A stretch of DNA of 64,000 nucleotides from Halorubrum sp. Atlit-26R (GTDB lineage Archaea > Halobacteriota > Halobacteria > Halobacteriales > Haloferacaceae). Position numbers and translations under genes: made by a program. The stretch is taken from contig NZ_QPLT01000007.1 in the NCBI RefSeq assembly GCF_003666015.1, positions 62,001-126,000 of the forward strand. Direction: 5' to 3'. Under the pieces are notes generated by a model that searched no databases, was not told the origin of the DNA, and saw only the letters and a program-made list of their open reading frames with translations. Position 1 is the stretch's first letter. Each line of letters opens with the position of its first letter. Shown piece after piece: positions 34,603-43,154 of the stretch.

Positions 34603-35663
34603 GCGGTCAGCCGTGCCACCGAACGACGGTCGCGGACCACGTGTACCCCGTGCCGGCCGCGAGCAGGCAGACGAGGTCCCCGGACTCCAGCCGACCGGTC
34701 TCGACGCCCGCCGCCGCTCTTCACGAACCGGAGCGAGGAGAGATCGGTGTCGTCCCAGTCGTCGTGGCGGGCCATCATCCGCAACACGGCGGGGACCGCG
34801 ACCAGCGTCGTCGCCGACTCGCGCTCGACGTCCCGCAGGACGCGTCCGGGGTCGACCTCCGGGCTCAGCAGGATGCGCCCGCCCATCTGGAAGAAGGGGA
34901 CCGTGAGCACGTTCCACCCGCCGGTGTGGAACATCGGGAACACCATCGGCGTCACGTCGTCCTCGCGGAGCCCCCACGCGGTGATCGTGTTGAACGCGTT
35001 CCAGCGGATCGCGCCGTGGCTGATGACCGTCTCCTTCGGCGTCCCGGTCGAGCCGCCGGTGTGTAAGAAGAGGTGCGGGTCCGCGAGCGAGACGTCGGCG
35101 GTCTCGACCGGCGAGCCGTCCGCGGGCAGGTCCCGCGTGTACGAGCGCCACGCGTCGTCGCCGTCGGTCGGTATCGCCCGGACCGCGGGCTCGACGTCGG
35201 CGCGCTCCAACGCGTCGATGACGTCGCCCTCGAACGGCGTCTCCACGAGGAGCAGCTCCGGGTCGACCGTCCCCAGCACCGCCGAGAGGTCGCGCTCGGC
35301 GAGCCGGTGCGAGAGCGGCGCCAGGACGGCACCGGTCTTGCCGGTCGCGAAGAACAGGTCGACGAGTTCGACCCGGTTCCGCGAGACGACGGCCACGCGA
35401 TCGCCCTTTTCGATCCCGGCCTCCCGGAGAAAGCGCGCGGTGCGGTTGGCGCGCTCGTCCAGCTCGGCGTAGGTGTACTCGGCGTTCGCGGCCGTGTCGG
35501 TGACCGCGACGCGGTCGGGTGAGAGCCGCGCGCGCCGGGCCGACAGCGAGCCCACCCAGTCGTACCCGCGGCCGCCGTGCGGGTGCGGTCGTGGGTCGGC
35601 GTCCGACTCGGCGCTGGCCTCTCCGCTGCGGTCGTCGCTCCGCGGATCGTCTCCGGTCGCCAT
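34593..35663 (-). pseudogene. Truncated acyl-CoA ligase fused by deletion to another gene's end
   Basis: The first 310 or so residues are a normal AMP-forming acyl-CoA ligase: YTYAELDERANRTARFL, the P-loop HTGGSTGTPKETVISHG, and VPAVLRMMARHDDWD through FVKSGGG. There the family similarity ends abruptly; the frame continues through unrelated residues to a TAG at 34593. The whole C-terminal half, including the adenylate hinge and catalytic lysine, is missing, so the protein cannot be an active ligase. It starts two bases after the stop codon of the upstream hydrolase gene and was evidently part of that operon. Confidence 0.85.
34607..34718 (-). pseudogene. C-terminal remnant of a 3-oxoacyl-ACP synthase III (FabH-like) gene
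   Basis: In a different frame from the ligase, the DNA reads VETGRLESGDLVCLLAAGTG then YTWSATVVRWHG and a TGA at 34607. This is the usual end of KAS III / FabH-type proteins (GDLV-LL-A-GGGFTWGA--LRW). Only about 35 residues survive. The junction with the ligase lies within about 34704-34719. Therefore a deletion removed the second half of the ligase and nearly all of a neighbouring KAS III gene. Confidence 0.8.
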
Positions 35664-35664
35664 C

Positions 35665-36471
35665 TCAGGCGACCCCGCCGAGGAAGGACCCGATGCGGTC
35701 GTTGACGCGCTCGCGCTCCTCGACGAAGAAGAGGTGCGGCCCGCCCTCGAACAGCTCCACCTCGGCGTGCGGGAGGAGCCCCGCCAGCAGGTCGGCGTTC
35801 TCGACCGGGAGGACCCGATCAGCGGTCCCGTGGAGTATCAGCGTCGGCACCGACAGGTCGCCGAGCCGGTCGCTGGCGTCGAAGCCGGCCACCGCCGCGG
35901 CCTGCGCCTCGCGGCCAGCCGGCGTCGCGTCGCCCGCGAGCCGCCAGTCGACGATCCGGTCCACCAGCTCCGGCTCGCGGTCGTAGAACCCGTCCGAGAC
36001 TGCCGGCTCCATTAGGTAACGGACCCGCTCGCGGGGACCGGCGTCCTCGGGCGCGGAGAAGATGTGCTCTTGGACCTCCGGCGGCGTCGGGGCCGCCTCG
36101 TCGCCGCCCGGAGACGTACACAGCAGCGTCAGCGACGCGACCCGGTCGTCGGCGAGCGCTAACTCCTGCGCGATCATCCCGCCCATCGACGCGCCGCAGA
36201 CGTGGGCCGCGTCGACGCCGCGGTCGTCGAGGACCGCGGCCGCGTCGGCCGCCATCTCCGCCGCCGAGTACGGTCCCTCCGGCACGTCGGAGTCACCGGT
36301 GCCGCGGTTGTCCGGGCGGAGGACCTCGTAGTCGTCGGCCAACGCCTCCGCGAGCCACCGCCACATCCACCGGCCGTACCCGAGCCCTTCGAGCAGCAGC
36401 ACGGTCGGTCCGTCGGGGTCCCCGTCGACGGCGTAGTCGATCGTCACGCCGTCCCGTGTCACGCTTGGCAT
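35665..36471 (-). CDS. Alpha/beta-hydrolase
   Basis: A 268-residue hydrolase. The oxyanion-region PTVLLLEGLGYGRWMW, the nucleophile elbow CGASMGGMIA (Ser at about 95) and the terminal catalytic His in EGGPHLFF are all present. The Asp is in HGTADRVLP. The start at 36471 gives the normal length. Its stop is one base before the ligase ATG, so it was the first gene of a ligase-KAS III operon; it remains intact although that partner is broken. Substrate unknown, perhaps an ester or acyl thioester. Confidence 0.85.
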   Translation of the reverse strand: MPSVTRDGVTIDYAVDGDPDGPTVLLLEGLGYGRWMWRWLAEALADDYEVLRPDNRGTGDSDVPEGPYSAAEMAADAAAVLDDRGVDAAHVCGASMGGMIAQELALADDRVASLTLLCTSPGGDEAAPTPPEVQEHIFSAPEDAGPRERVRYLMEPAVSDGFYDREPELVDRIVDWRLAGDATPAGREAQAAAVAGFDASDRLGDLSVPTLILHGTADRVLPVENADLLAGLLPHAEVELFEGGPHLFFVEERERVNDRIGSFLGGVA

Positions 36472-36591
36472 ACCCGGATCGACCACGCCACGGCCCATCA
36501 ACCCGAGTGTTAACGTTTCAACCTCCCCGGAGACGACCGAGGGGCGCGCGCCGGCACCCACACTCAAGTCCGTCCCGAGAGAGGGCCCCGC

Positions 36592-37902
36592 ATGGACACC
36601 GCCAACTTCCTCTTCGTCTCGGCCGACGCGGCGCTGATCACCGACTTAGCGTGGCAGGTCCGGCGCGAGGGCCACGACGTGAAGTACTACGTGGAGGCCG
36701 AGAGCGACCGGGAGATCGGCGACGGGTTCGTCCCGAAGACGGACGACTGGCGCGCAGAAGTGGATTGGGCGGATGTCATCATTTTCGACGATATCTGGGT
36801 CGGTTCCGACATCGGCACGGGTGAACTCGCCGAGGAGCTCCGTGAGCAAGGGAAAGCTGTCGTCGGCGGGACGCCGAACACCGATCACCTCGAAGAGGAT
36901 CGAGGGTACGCGATGGAGGTCCTCGAAGAACACGGTGTGAACACCGTCGAGCACCATATCTTCGACAGTTTCGACGCGGGGATACAACACGTTCAGGAGA
37001 ACCCCGCCCCGTACGTGATCAAACCACTCGGCGAGGTTCAGAACGTCAAGCGCTTACTGTACGTTGGGAACGAAGACGACGGGAGCGACGTCGTAGACGT
37101 GTTGAAAGCGTACAAGAAAGCGTGGGGGCATCGGATGAAGGGCTTCCAGCTGCAACGCAAAGTAGAGGGCGTCGAAATCGCTATCTGCGGGTTCTTCAAC
37201 GGGAACGAGTTCATTGACCAAGTCAATTTTAATTTTGAGCATAAGAAATTATTCCCAGGGAACATCGGTCCGTCAACCGGGGAGATGGGGACCTCGATGT
37301 TCTGGGCGGGCCAGAACAAACTCTTCAAAGAAACCTTCGGGAAAATCGAAGACTGGCTCGCCAATGAAGGCTACGTCGGGAGCATCGACATCAACTGTAT
37401 CGTCAACGAGAACGGGATCTACCCGCTGGAGTTCACACCGCGGTTCGGGTACCCGACAATTGCGCTCCAGGAAGAGTCGATCGAGTCGTCCACTGGGGAA
37501 TTCTTCTTCGATCTCGCGCACGGCAACGAGCCAGAGGTCGAGGTTCACAACGGGTACCAAATCGCCGTGCGCGTCGTCTTACCGCCGTTCCCGTTCGACG
37601 ACGAGAAGACGTACGACGAGAACTCCCGGAACGCAGCCGTAGTCTTCGAGACAGAGAGCCGCGAAGGCATTCACCTCGAAGATGCCAAGAAAGTAGACGG
37701 GCAGTGGCGCGTCGCCGGGGAGAGCGGGATGCCGATCGTCGTCACCGGGAAGGGAGAGACGATGGGCGCGGCGCGCGAGCAAGCGTACGACCGGATCGAC
37801 GATATCGTGATGCCGAACATGTACTATCGCGACGACATCGGCGAGCGCTGGATCGACGGCGACGGCGACCGCCTTCAGGCGTGGGGGTACCTCGGCCCGT
37901 GA
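36592..37902 (+). CDS. ATP-grasp protein related to phosphoribosylamine-glycine ligase, mosaic composition
   Basis: A 436-residue protein with an N-terminal pre-ATP-grasp domain (about 1-105), an ATP-grasp core with PYVIKPLGE (about 140) and a metal/ATP site PLEFTPRFGYP (about 280-290), and a C-terminal domain. The closest type is the PurD-like group annotated in haloarchaea as phosphoribosylamine-glycine ligase, but the N-terminus is not that of classical PurD, so the substrate is open. The first 160 and last 200 bases are GC-rich like the chromosome, while about 36760-37690 is clearly richer in A/T third positions (for example GATATCTGG and AATTTTAATTTTGAG). Confidence 0.7.
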   Translation: MDTANFLFVSADAALITDLAWQVRREGHDVKYYVEAESDREIGDGFVPKTDDWRAEVDWADVIIFDDIWVGSDIGTGELAEELREQGKAVVGGTPNTDHLEEDRGYAMEVLEEHGVNTVEHHIFDSFDAGIQHVQENPAPYVIKPLGEVQNVKRLLYVGNEDDGSDVVDVLKAYKKAWGHRMKGFQLQRKVEGVEIAICGFFNGNEFIDQVNFNFEHKKLFPGNIGPSTGEMGTSMFWAGQNKLFKETFGKIEDWLANEGYVGSIDINCIVNENGIYPLEFTPRFGYPTIALQEESIESSTGEFFFDLAHGNEPEVEVHNGYQIAVRVVLPPFPFDDEKTYDENSRNAAVVFETESREGIHLEDAKKVDGQWRVAGESGMPIVVTGKGETMGAAREQAYDRIDDIVMPNMYYRDDIGERWIDGDGDRLQAWGYLGP

Positions 37903-37943
37903 TCGAGATCGGGAGTAGGTGAATTGCTGTGGCGGGGTAGCAG

Positions 37944-38009
37944 TTTATAAGTGGAGGTTAGATGTCGTCATCGGATTTTTACACTGGATCGGAGATCCTG
38001 CGGTGAACA
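37944..38009 (-). repeat. Tail of element D
   Basis: One recognisable tail unit with a decayed inner TATA box (TTTTTACAC) and an outer TTTATAAG at 37944. It has the conserved CGGTGAACACC block but is otherwise diverged. Confidence 0.6.
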
Positions 38010-38242
38010 CCTCCAAAGCCCCAGCCGCGAGGCGGGCGCACGCTCGCTGCGGCCTCAGTCGCTCGCTCCGCTCGCTCCCTGCGGTCCTTGCGTCGCCTGC
38101 GCCCGCCTCGCGGCTGCCCCTTTGAGTCCCACCCCGCACAGCAACCGCACCTCACACCTCCCCAGCCTCGTCGCTCGCTTCGCTCGCGACTCCCTCGCGC
38201 GTGCTCCTCGCGGCCGCCTTCGGCGGCCACTCGGAAGCACGC
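38010..38242 (-). ncRNA. Candidate structured RNA, element D core
   Basis: Minus strand, with P2 AGCCGCGAGGCGGGCGCA (38023-38040) and its exact partner at 38098-38115. P4 is GGCCGCC/GGCGGCC inside GCGTGC/GCACGC. P3 is weak here (GTCGC/GCGAC at 38170-38174 and 38186-38190). On its 5' side two extra hairpins, GAGGCGCG/CGCGCCTC and GCCGGCGGC/GCCGCCGGC, occupy 38245-38290 where other copies have a TATA box; none is seen here. The element lies between two plus-strand genes. Confidence 0.65.
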
Positions 38243-38334
38243 AGGGAGGCGCGACGCGCCTCTTGCAGCCGGCGGCAGAGCCGCCGGCGACGCCACCGCA
38301 ATAGTTTCTCAATTCACGGACGCCGCCCTCCACG

Positions 38335-38343
38335 ACTTTTTAA
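38335..38343 (+). promoter_or_regulatory. TATA box of mbf1
   Basis: CTTTTTAAC centred about 28 nt before the ATG at 38367, as expected for a leaderless gene. Confidence 0.5.
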
Positions 38344-38366
38344 CGGTCCGGACCACTACACGGGGT

Positions 38367-38930
38367 ATGCCGAAGTACTCGACGGGCGGCGGCGGCGGCG
38401 GCGACGACGGCGACGCGTGCGAGCTCTGCGGTCGCGAGACCACGGACCTCCGGAAGGCGACGGTCGCCGGCGCGAAGCTGCTCGTGTGTTCGAACTGCCG
38501 CCCCCACGACGACGCCGGCAACGCGCCGAGCGGCGGCGGCGGGTCGCGTGGCGGCAGTTCCGGCGGGAGCCCCGGCGGCGCCGGCGGCGGCGACTCCGGC
38601 TCGGGGGCGACCGAGAGCCGGAACAAGGAGCTCGCCCGCAAGCAGGCGAAGATGTACGACTCCGCGACGGGCGACTCGAAGCGCTGGGAGGAGGAGGGGA
38701 CGAGCTACGAGGCCGACCGCCTCCCGTACCTCGTCTCCGGCTACGGCGACGTCGTCACCGAGGCGCGGCAGGACGCCGGGCTGACCGTCGAGGAGGTCGC
38801 CGCCGAACTGGAGCTCGACGAGGACGACCTGCTCGCGGTCGAGGACGGCCGCGCCGCGACCGCCAACGTGGGCGGGTCGGTCGTGCGCGCGCTCGAAGAG
38901 CGGTTCGGGATCGACGTCGTCGACGAGTAA
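38367..38930 (+). CDS. mbf1: Archaeal multiprotein bridging factor 1 (aMBF1)
   Basis: A 187-residue protein. The N-terminal zinc ribbon has CELC (18-21) and CSNC (41-44). A glycine-rich linker of about 35 residues follows. The C-terminal HTH (about 125-187) begins GYGDVVTEARQDAGLTVEEVAAEL. This layout is the archaeal MBF1 type, proposed to link transcription or translation factors. It lies eight bases before a halocyanin-like gene on the same strand. Confidence 0.9.
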   Translation: MPKYSTGGGGGGDDGDACELCGRETTDLRKATVAGAKLLVCSNCRPHDDAGNAPSGGGGSRGGSSGGSPGGAGGGDSGSGATESRNKELARKQAKMYDSATGDSKRWEEEGTSYEADRLPYLVSGYGDVVTEARQDAGLTVEEVAAELELDEDDLLAVEDGRAATANVGGSVVRALEERFGIDVVDE

Positions 38931-38938
38931 CGCCGAGC

Positions 38939-39898
38939 ATGTCACGGACGCCCTCCACGTCCCGCCGCCGCGCGCTGGCGCTGGCGGCGGGCGGCACGCT
39001 CGGATCGCTCGCCGGCTGTCTCGGTTCGTTCGACCCGATCGGTGACGGCGGGAGCGACGGCTCCGACGACGAGTTCACCGACACGACGGACGTGCCGGAG
39101 CCGGAGTACGGCCACTGGTTCGACGGCGGGACCGACTACCCCGGAACGGTCGACCGACGCGGCGAGGAGGCGGTCGCGATCGCGGTCGGCGACGGCGACG
39201 GGTTCCGCTTCGACCCGGCCGCGGTGTGGGTCGATTACGGCACGACGGTCCGGTGGGAGTGGACCGGCGAGGCCGGCGCTCACGACGTGGCGACGTACGA
39301 CGGCCCGGCGGCGATCCGGTCGCGGATCACCGACGAGGCGGACCACGAGTACGCCGTCACTGTCTCCGAGAGCGACGAGGGGATCACCCGGTACTCCTGC
39401 CGCCCGCATCAGGGGATCGGCGAGCACGGGGCGATCGTCGTCGGCCCGGACGTCGAGTCGTACGTCACGGAGTACGACACGACGCCCGTCGACTACGGGG
39501 ACTGGTTCGTCGAGACCCCGAACGCCGCGGGGACGGCGAACCCGCTCAGGCGAGACACGGTCACCGTCCGCGTCGGCGGTCCCGGTGGGTACGACCCCGA
39601 CGCGGAGGAGTGGGACACCGCCCCCGTCTACGACACGCCCGCGCTCCGGGTGACCCCCGGCACGACCGTCAGGTGGCGCTGGGTCCCCGGGTCGGGCGAA
39701 CACAGCGTCGTCGCCGAGGACGGCTCCTTCGAGAGCGACCTCGTCGCCGTCGAGGCCGCCGGCTCCCCGGAGGACCAGACGGACGAACACGTCTTCGAGC
39801 ACGCCTTCGAGGAGCCGGGAACCCACAGGTACGCCTGTGAGCGCCACCGCGACGAGGGGATGCGCGGCGCGGTCGTCGTCGAGCCGTCTCGATACTGA
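38939..39898 (+). CDS. Two-domain halocyanin-like cupredoxin lipoprotein
   Basis: A 319-residue exported protein. Arg-Arg (9-11) before a hydrophobic run suggests Tat export, and the lipobox LAGC places the lipid on Cys27. Two cupredoxin domains follow (about 60-175 and 180-315). Domain 2 keeps all copper ligands: His in GEHSVV, then YACERH...GMRG (Cys, His, Met). Domain 1 has His (GAHDVA) and YSCRPH but GEHG where Met should be. Halocyanins carry electrons at the outer membrane face. It follows mbf1 by eight bases, which may be coincidence. Confidence 0.85.
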   Translation: MSRTPSTSRRRALALAAGGTLGSLAGCLGSFDPIGDGGSDGSDDEFTDTTDVPEPEYGHWFDGGTDYPGTVDRRGEEAVAIAVGDGDGFRFDPAAVWVDYGTTVRWEWTGEAGAHDVATYDGPAAIRSRITDEADHEYAVTVSESDEGITRYSCRPHQGIGEHGAIVVGPDVESYVTEYDTTPVDYGDWFVETPNAAGTANPLRRDTVTVRVGGPGGYDPDAEEWDTAPVYDTPALRVTPGTTVRWRWVPGSGEHSVVAEDGSFESDLVAVEAAGSPEDQTDEHVFEHAFEEPGTHRYACERHRDEGMRGAVVVEPSRY

Positions 39899-39990
39899 GT
39901 CGGCCGCGGCGGTCCGGCACGTCGGCCCGCCGAGCCGCGGGCCGACGGCGAGCCGAAACGACCAATTCCCCGGCGGGCGATCGGACGACA

Positions 39991-41193
39991 ATGAAGGCGA
40001 TCAAGGACAGCGTCCACGGCCACGTCCGGCTCGGCGACGTCGCGGCCGAGCTGGTCGACACGCCGGCGTTCCAGCGGCTGCGACACATCAAACAGCTGTC
40101 CACGGTCCGGCTCGTCTACCCCTCCGCGAACCACACGCGGTTCGAACACAGCCTCGGCGTCTACCACCTCGCGCGCAGCGCGATCGACGGGCTCGGCGTC
40201 GACGACGACACGGCCGCGCACGTCCGCGCCGCGGCGATGCTCCACGACGTGGGCCACGGCCCGTACGGCCATCAGACCGAGGGGATAATCCGGCGCGCGA
40301 CCGGGCGCGACCACGACGACGTGCGGTGGCTGCTCACCGACGCGGACCGCGAGGTCTGTCAGGTGCTCGAACGGAACGGGCTCGACCCGGAACGCGTCGC
40401 CGCGCTCATCGACGGCGAGGGCGCGCTCGGACCGCTCGTCTCGGGCGAACTCGACGTCGACCGCATGGACTACCTCGTGCGCGACGCCCACCACACCGGC
40501 GTCCCGTACGGCACCGTCGACACCGGTCGGCTCGTCACCGAACTCCGGCTGATCGGCGGCGACGGGAGCGGTGCGTCCGCCGACCTCGTCTTGGCCGAGG
40601 GGAACGTCGCCACCGCCGAGAGCCTGCTCGTCGCGCGGTCGCTGATGAACGCCGTCGTCTACCGACACCACGTCTCCCGGGTGGCGGGCGCGATGTTAGA
40701 GCGCGCCTGCGAGCGGTACCTCGACCGCACGGGGACGGGCGTCGAGGCGTTCCGCCGGATGGCCGACCACGACCTCCTCGTCGAGCTCCGCGACCGCGTT
40801 CCGGCGCTCGGCGAGCGCATCGAGCGGCGCGACCTCTACAAGCGCGCCGTCTGGGCCGGGATCGACGAGGTGCCCGCGGGGACGGTCGACGCGGGACGCG
40901 CGGAGGAGCGGGCCGCCGAGCGCGAGATCGCGGACGCCGTCGGCGTCGACCGCGACGCGGTCCTCGTCGACATCCCCTCCCGCCCGGCGCTCAAGGAGGC
41001 CGGCTCCGCGGTCGTCGTCGACGGCGTCCCCCAGCGGTTAGAAGACGCCTCCGAGCTCGTGACCGGGCTCCGGGCGGCCGAGCGCCGCCGCTGGACGCTC
41101 GGCGTTTACTGCCCGGCCGAACGCGTCGACGCCGTCGCGGCCGCGGCGCGGGACGTTCTGGGGCTGCGCGCGGCGGGACGACCCTCTGCCTGA
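39991..41193 (+). CDS. HD-domain phosphohydrolase, SAMHD1-like (paralogue 1)
   Basis: A 400-residue protein. The HD motif set is clear: ANHTRFEHSLGVYHLA (first His), AAMLHDVGHGPYGH (HD pair), and SGELDVDRMDYLVRDAHHTG (third Asp). These match the dGTPase/SAMHD1 family, which remove triphosphate from dNTPs, or related phosphohydrolases. A second member lies 650 bp further on the same strand with one UspA gene between, on the other strand. The C-terminus is acidic and helical. Substrate and any allosteric control are not visible. Confidence 0.85.
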   Translation: MKAIKDSVHGHVRLGDVAAELVDTPAFQRLRHIKQLSTVRLVYPSANHTRFEHSLGVYHLARSAIDGLGVDDDTAAHVRAAAMLHDVGHGPYGHQTEGIIRRATGRDHDDVRWLLTDADREVCQVLERNGLDPERVAALIDGEGALGPLVSGELDVDRMDYLVRDAHHTGVPYGTVDTGRLVTELRLIGGDGSGASADLVLAEGNVATAESLLVARSLMNAVVYRHHVSRVAGAMLERACERYLDRTGTGVEAFRRMADHDLLVELRDRVPALGERIERRDLYKRAVWAGIDEVPAGTVDAGRAEERAAEREIADAVGVDRDAVLVDIPSRPALKEAGSAVVVDGVPQRLEDASELVTGLRAAERRRWTLGVYCPAERVDAVAAAARDVLGLRAAGRPSA

Positions 41194-41240
41194 GCGCCGG
41201 GGGCGACGGCGGCGCCCGAGCCCGTCGCTTCTGCGTCGAC

Positions 41241-41645
41241 TCAGTCCTCAGCCGACACCGGGACGGTCAACACGGGTCGGTCCGCGTTCAACACGACCGT
41301 CTGCGTGGTGCTGCCGAAGACCGCCTTGCCGGCCGGGCTCCGCTTGCGGCCCGACACGCAGATGAGGTCGACGTCGGCGGCGTCGGCAGCCGCGATGAGC
41401 TCCTCGCCCGGATCGCCGCTCGCCTCGTGGTGGACGCAGTTCACGCCGGCGTCTTCCAGGATCTCCCGGGCGCGCCGCACGGTCCCGAGCTGGTGGACCG
41501 ACGCCCCCTCCGGGTTATCCTGGAAGACGTGACAGAGGTGCGCGGTCACCTCGTCGGAGTCGCCCGGCAGGTCGACGACCGCTTCGGCCTGTGCCGTCGC
41601 CCGCGATTCGTCGTCGAGCCCGACGCCGATGAGTACGTCGTACAT
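41241..41645 (-). CDS. UspA-domain protein between the HD paralogues
   Basis: A 134-residue UspA domain beginning MYDVLIGVGLDDESRA. The ATP-loop GRKRSPAGKAVFGSTTQTVV has G-x-G-like and GST elements, so nucleotide binding is plausible. It sits between two HD-domain genes of the opposite strand. Confidence 0.85.
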   Translation of the reverse strand: MYDVLIGVGLDDESRATAQAEAVVDLPGDSDEVTAHLCHVFQDNPEGASVHQLGTVRRAREILEDAGVNCVHHEASGDPGEELIAAADAADVDLICVSGRKRSPAGKAVFGSTTQTVVLNADRPVLTVPVSAED

Positions 41646-41713
41646 ACCAGACCGTTCGCGGGGGCGGATGTTAAATCGTGCCGCAAATTCGCGGGCGACG
41701 GAATCGGTCGGGG

Positions 41714-41777
41714 GGCGGAGTCGGATCGCGGGGACAGCGGCCCGCGGCGGAGTCGGCCCGCGAGGACAGCGGCCCGC
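41714..41777 (+). repeat. Imperfect 32-bp tandem repeat
   Basis: Units 41714-41745 and 41746-41777 differ at three positions. They lie in the short gap upstream of the second HD gene; in one frame they could extend that gene, but its ATG at 41843 is clearly the family start. Confidence 0.8.
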
Positions 41778-41842
41778 GGCGCCGCTACTCCGACCCGAGC
41801 GACACTCACAGCCTTTTATTTGATGCCGCCGAAGGCGGACGC

Positions 41843-43123
41843 ATGATCACGGTCAAGGACACCGTCCACGACCACATCGAGATCGACGGTGTCGCCGCGG
41901 ACCTCGTCGACACCCCCGCCCTCCAGCGGCTCCGCCACGTCAAACAGCTCGGGACGGTCCAGCTCGTCTACCCCTCCGCGAACCACACCCGGTTCGAACA
42001 CAGCCTCGGCGTCTACCACCTCGCGAGCCGTGCGCTCGACCACCTCGGGATCGAGGGGAAACGCGCCGACCGCATCGAGGCGGCGGCGATGCTCCACGAC
42101 GTCGGCCACGGACCTTTCAGCCACAACCTCGAATCGCTCACCCACCGCCGCACCGGGAAGTACCACGACGACGTCGACGAGCTGCTCGCGACCGGCGCGG
42201 TCGGCGAGGTGTTGCGCGACCACGACCTCGATCCGGACCGGATCGCCGAAATCGTCGCCGGCGAGGGCCCGTACGCCGGCCTCGTCTCGGGCGAGCTCGA
42301 CGTCGACCGCATGGACTACCTCGTGCGCGACGCCTACCACACGGGCGTCCCGTACGGCACCATCGACACCGAGCGGTTCGTCCGCGAGTTAACGTTCGTC
42401 GAGCGCGGCGCGAGCGCGGACGCCGACGGACCGGACGGCGGGGGCGGACCCGATCGCGACGGCCCCGAGCTCGTCTTGGACGAGGGGAACGTCCAGACCG
42501 CCGAGAGCCTCCTGCTCGCCCGCGCGCTGATGAACCCGGTCGTCTACACCCACCACGTCGCGCGCATCTCGAAGGCGATGCTGCGCCGGGCCGCGAGCGA
42601 GCTCCTCGACGCGACCGCGACGACGGCCGCCGAGCTGCGCCGGATGGACGACCACGACTTCCTCGCCGCGGTCCGCGACTGCCGGGCGACCGCCGAGTTC
42701 GCCCGCCGCTACGACGAGCGCGACCTCTACAAGCTGGCGGTGTGGGCCGAGCACGACGACGTCCCCGACCGCGTCCACGACGCGGACCGCGCGGCCGAGA
42801 CCGCCCTCGAACGCGAGATCGCCGCGGAGGCCGGCGTCGCCCGCGACCACGTGATCCTCGACGTGCCGCCCGAGCCGACGATGCGCGAGTCGACCGCGCG
42901 CGTCACCGTCAACGGCGAGATACGGCGGCTCGAGCGGCAGTCGCCGCTGGTCTCCGCGCTCCGGACCGCGCAGCGCAACCAGTGGCGCCTCGGCGTGTAC
43001 GCCCCCGAACCGGCGACCGACCGCGTCGGCCGCGCGGCCGCGAACGTGCTCGGCCTCGACCCCGAGGGGCTCGTGACCGAGGTGCGCGGCGCGATGCCGA
43101 CGACGCTCGACGAGTTCGAGTGA
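41843..43123 (+). CDS. HD-domain phosphohydrolase, SAMHD1-like (paralogue 2)
   Basis: A 426-residue paralogue of the gene at 39991. The same motifs appear (ANHTRFEHSLGVYHLA, AAMLHDVGHGPFSH, SGELDVDRMDYLVRDAYHTG), followed by a unique acidic glycine-rich insert (about 200-215). The two are probably half or more identical, so a tandem duplication followed by insertion or inversion of the UspA gene is likely. ATG 41843 gives MITVKDTVHDH, matching paralogue 1's MKAIKDSVHGH. The next methyltransferase gene follows after 31 bases. Confidence 0.85.
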   Translation: MITVKDTVHDHIEIDGVAADLVDTPALQRLRHVKQLGTVQLVYPSANHTRFEHSLGVYHLASRALDHLGIEGKRADRIEAAAMLHDVGHGPFSHNLESLTHRRTGKYHDDVDELLATGAVGEVLRDHDLDPDRIAEIVAGEGPYAGLVSGELDVDRMDYLVRDAYHTGVPYGTIDTERFVRELTFVERGASADADGPDGGGGPDRDGPELVLDEGNVQTAESLLLARALMNPVVYTHHVARISKAMLRRAASELLDATATTAAELRRMDDHDFLAAVRDCRATAEFARRYDERDLYKLAVWAEHDDVPDRVHDADRAAETALEREIAAEAGVARDHVILDVPPEPTMRESTARVTVNGEIRRLERQSPLVSALRTAQRNQWRLGVYAPEPATDRVGRAAANVLGLDPEGLVTEVRGAMPTTLDEFE

Positions 43124-43154
43124 GGTTTATGCCGACCCCGTTCGACGTGCCGGC

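Noticed and set aside
34607-34718. A simple frameshift in an otherwise complete ligase.
   Set aside because: After the break the new frame reads like the end of KAS III, not the ligase, so sequence is missing and not just shifted.
41678-41842. An N-terminal extension of the second HD protein through the 32-bp repeats.
   Set aside because: The family start is at MITVKD (41843), matching the paralogue; the upstream residues are low-complexity and unrelated.
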